Below, one piece after another: positions 4,498-5,546 of a stretch of 5,546 nt of DNA (positions are counted from its first letter, which is position 1; the number at the start of each line of letters is the position of its first letter). Below the pieces are notes generated by a model. The model was given only the letters and a program-made list of their open reading frames with translations, was not told where the DNA came from and searched no databases. The stretch is taken from positions 1,338 through 6,883 of the forward strand of contig CAKKRN010000231.1 of NCBI GenBank assembly GCA_919902745.1. The letters are read 5' to 3'. This stretch comes from Syntrophaceae bacterium. GTDB lineage: Bacteria > Desulfobacterota > Syntrophia > Syntrophales > UBA5619. Position numbers and translations under genes: made by a program.

Positions 4498-5546
4498 ATG
4501 ATGAAAAAGTATGTTATTCTGGTATGCATCTTCGTGTTTTTGGGTGCGGGTCTCGCGCTTGCGGCGACGCCGAAGAAGGGCGGGACGCCCGCGGCGGAAC
4601 CGAAGAAAGAGGCTGCGGCGACACCGAAGAAGGGCGGGACGCTGGTTTACGGGCGGGGCGGCGACAGCGTCGGGCTTGATCCGGCCTATGAGACGGACGG
4701 CAACTCCTTCATGATCTGCGACAACATCCTCGAGGCGCTCGTCTTCTACAAGGACGAATCGACGGCCCTCGAACCGGGCCTTGCGACCTCGTGGGAGATC
4801 AGTCCCGACGGCCTGACCTACACCTTCAAGCTCCGCAAGGGGGTGAAGTTTCACGACGGGACGGCCTTCAACGCCGACGCGGTCGTCTTCTCCATCGGCC
4901 GGATGATGAAGAACCGCAACGTGAAGTTTTCCGGCAAAGGCTGGGAGATCCCCAAGCAGGAGCGTCCTCCCGAGTACTGGGTTTCGATGGGGATGGACGA
5001 CACGGTCGACACGATCGAGGCGACGGATGAGTACACCGTCGTTTTCAAACTCAAGAAGGTTCAGGCGCCCTTCATCGCCAACATGGGAATGGATTTTGCG
5101 GACATCATCAGTCCGACCGCCTTCATGAAGGACCCGAAGGCATTCCTCCGCAATCCGGTCGGTACGGGCCCGTTCAAGTTCGTCAAGTGGGTGAAGGACG
5201 ACCGGATCAACCTGGAGGCGAACAAGGAGTACTGGGACAAGGCCAAGGGGCCCTACCTGGACAAGCTGGTCTTCCGGGTGATCCCGGAGAATTCGGTCCG
5301 CTTCCTGGAGCTCAAGGCGGGCAACATCACCATGATGGATTTTCCGAACCCGGCCGATATCGAGATGGCCAGGAAGGACCCCAAACTCCAGCTCATCAGC
5401 CAGCCGGGGATGAACATCGGCTATCTGGGGTTCAACCACAAGAAGGAGCTCTGGAAAAATCTCAAGCTGCGCCTGGCCGTGGCCCATGCGATCAACCGCA
5501 AGGCGATCGTCGACAAGATCTACCAGGGGATGGGCGAAGTGGCCAA
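4498..5546 (+). CDS. ABC transporter substrate-binding protein, family 5 (peptide/nickel type), N-terminal part (cut by right edge)
   Basis: Periplasmic receptor that delivers peptides or other solutes to an ABC importer of the Dpp/Opp/Nik class. 349 complete codons are visible; the family is usually 500-550 residues. A signal peptide occupies about 1-22 (MMKKYVILVCIFVFLGAGLA, then LA) with a likely signal peptidase I cut in ALA-ATPKK. Cys10 is inside the hydrophobic core without a lipobox, so it is probably not a lipoprotein. The family fold begins at KKGGTLVYGR (44-53), then LDPAYETDGNS (60-70), LEPGLATSWEISPDGLTYTF (91-110), the family signature region LRKGVKFHDGTAFNADAVVFS (112-132), NPVGTGPFKFVKW (219-231), EYWDKAKGPYLDKLVFRVIP (244-263) and LRLAVAHAINRKAIVD (325-339). 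Between signal and fold is an unusual low-complexity stretch with repeated ATPKKGGT. Permease and ATPase genes would be expected beyond the right edge. Start at 4498 from the AGGAGG spacing. The substrate is not deducible. Confidence 0.93.
   Translation, partial: MMKKYVILVCIFVFLGAGLALAATPKKGGTPAAEPKKEAAATPKKGGTLVYGRGGDSVGLDPAYETDGNSFMICDNILEALVFYKDESTALEPGLATSWEISPDGLTYTFKLRKGVKFHDGTAFNADAVVFSIGRMMKNRNVKFSGKGWEIPKQERPPEYWVSMGMDDTVDTIEATDEYTVVFKLKKVQAPFIANMGMDFADIISPTAFMKDPKAFLRNPVGTGPFKFVKWVKDDRINLEANKEYWDKAKGPYLDKLVFRVIPENSVRFLELKAGNITMMDFPNPADIEMARKDPKLQLISQPGMNIGYLGFNHKKELWKNLKLRLAVAHAINRKAIVDKIYQGMGEVA
4561..4641 (+). repeat. In-frame direct repeat in the N-terminus of the binding protein
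   Basis: A 27-bp unit at 4561-4587 recurs at 4615-4641 with one mismatch (g at 4569, a at 4623), 54 bp apart, so the reading frame is kept. A weaker third copy of the PKK core lies between, encoding AAEPKKEA. The encoded stretch, residues 22-48, reads as ATPKKGGT, then TPAAEPKKEA, then ATPKKGGT. Family members normally pass from the signal peptide straight into a single KKGGTL, so this is most simply an 18-residue duplication giving a basic Ala/Pro/Lys linker. Confidence 0.8.

Noticed and set aside
4513..4530. Cys10 of the binding protein as a lipoprotein cysteine
   Set aside because: The preceding residues VILV do not form a lipobox (no Gly/Ala/Ser just before Cys), and the hydrophobic core continues for about 12 residues after it. 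A signal peptidase I site ending ALA fits better.
4120..5487. 455-codon open frame on the minus strand opposite the binding protein and M20 gene
   Set aside because: It crosses the M20/binding-protein boundary, its protein is rich in His, Arg, Asp and Val without any recognisable domain, and the opposite strand carries clear family matches with ribosome sites. It is a by-product of high GC content.

Overview
The window is GC-rich bacterial chromosomal DNA with five protein-coding genes, two of them cut by the window edges. It contains no RNA gene, CRISPR array, insertion sequence or prophage that I can recognise. The long two-domain FAD-dependent thymidylate synthase, the menaquinone-type methyltransferase, the high GC content and a short intergenic fragment reminiscent of dispersed sequences in Desulfobacterota genomes together suggest a Desulfobacterota/Deltaproteobacteria-like organism, perhaps an anaerobe of the Syntrophales type. 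That placement is inference and no single marker here proves it.

Layout. On the minus strand, positions 2087 to 1 carry a two-gene unit: a long ThyX (561-2081, or 2087 by the first ATG), followed 5 nt later by the N-terminal 185 residues of a UbiE/MenG methyltransferase that runs off the left edge. A good sigma70-type promoter with an extended -10 lies at 2120-2148, and a perfect 17-bp palindrome overlaps its -35 box. Transcribed divergently from the other side of the 195-bp gap is a small membrane-embedded M50 (site-2 protease-like) metallopeptidase (2283-2906). A 287-bp gap then holds a consensus-like -35 box, a leader of roughly 140 nt with three abutting stem-loops, and an M20 family carboxypeptidase G2-like metallopeptidase (3194-4381). 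After a 116-bp gap comes the start of a periplasmic ABC-transporter substrate-binding protein of the peptide/nickel family (4498 to the right edge).

How they fit together. ThyX makes dTMP, and UbiE/MenG carries out the C-methylation step of quinone synthesis. They form a housekeeping operon by spacing, with no evident shared pathway. The M20 peptidase and the family-5 binding protein on the same strand could be linked functionally, with uptake of peptides or peptide-like compounds followed by cytoplasmic hydrolysis, but each may have its own promoter and the substrate cannot be read from the sequence.

The most interesting item is the double ThyX. Each half has kept a different subset of the conserved ThyX residues: the first half keeps the Ser/Arg/Tyr end of the signature but has lost its His, while the second half keeps RHR but has lost the Ser/Arg. 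This looks like a fused pseudo-dimer with divided active-site duties. Nothing in the window clearly amounts to a new defence or mobile system.
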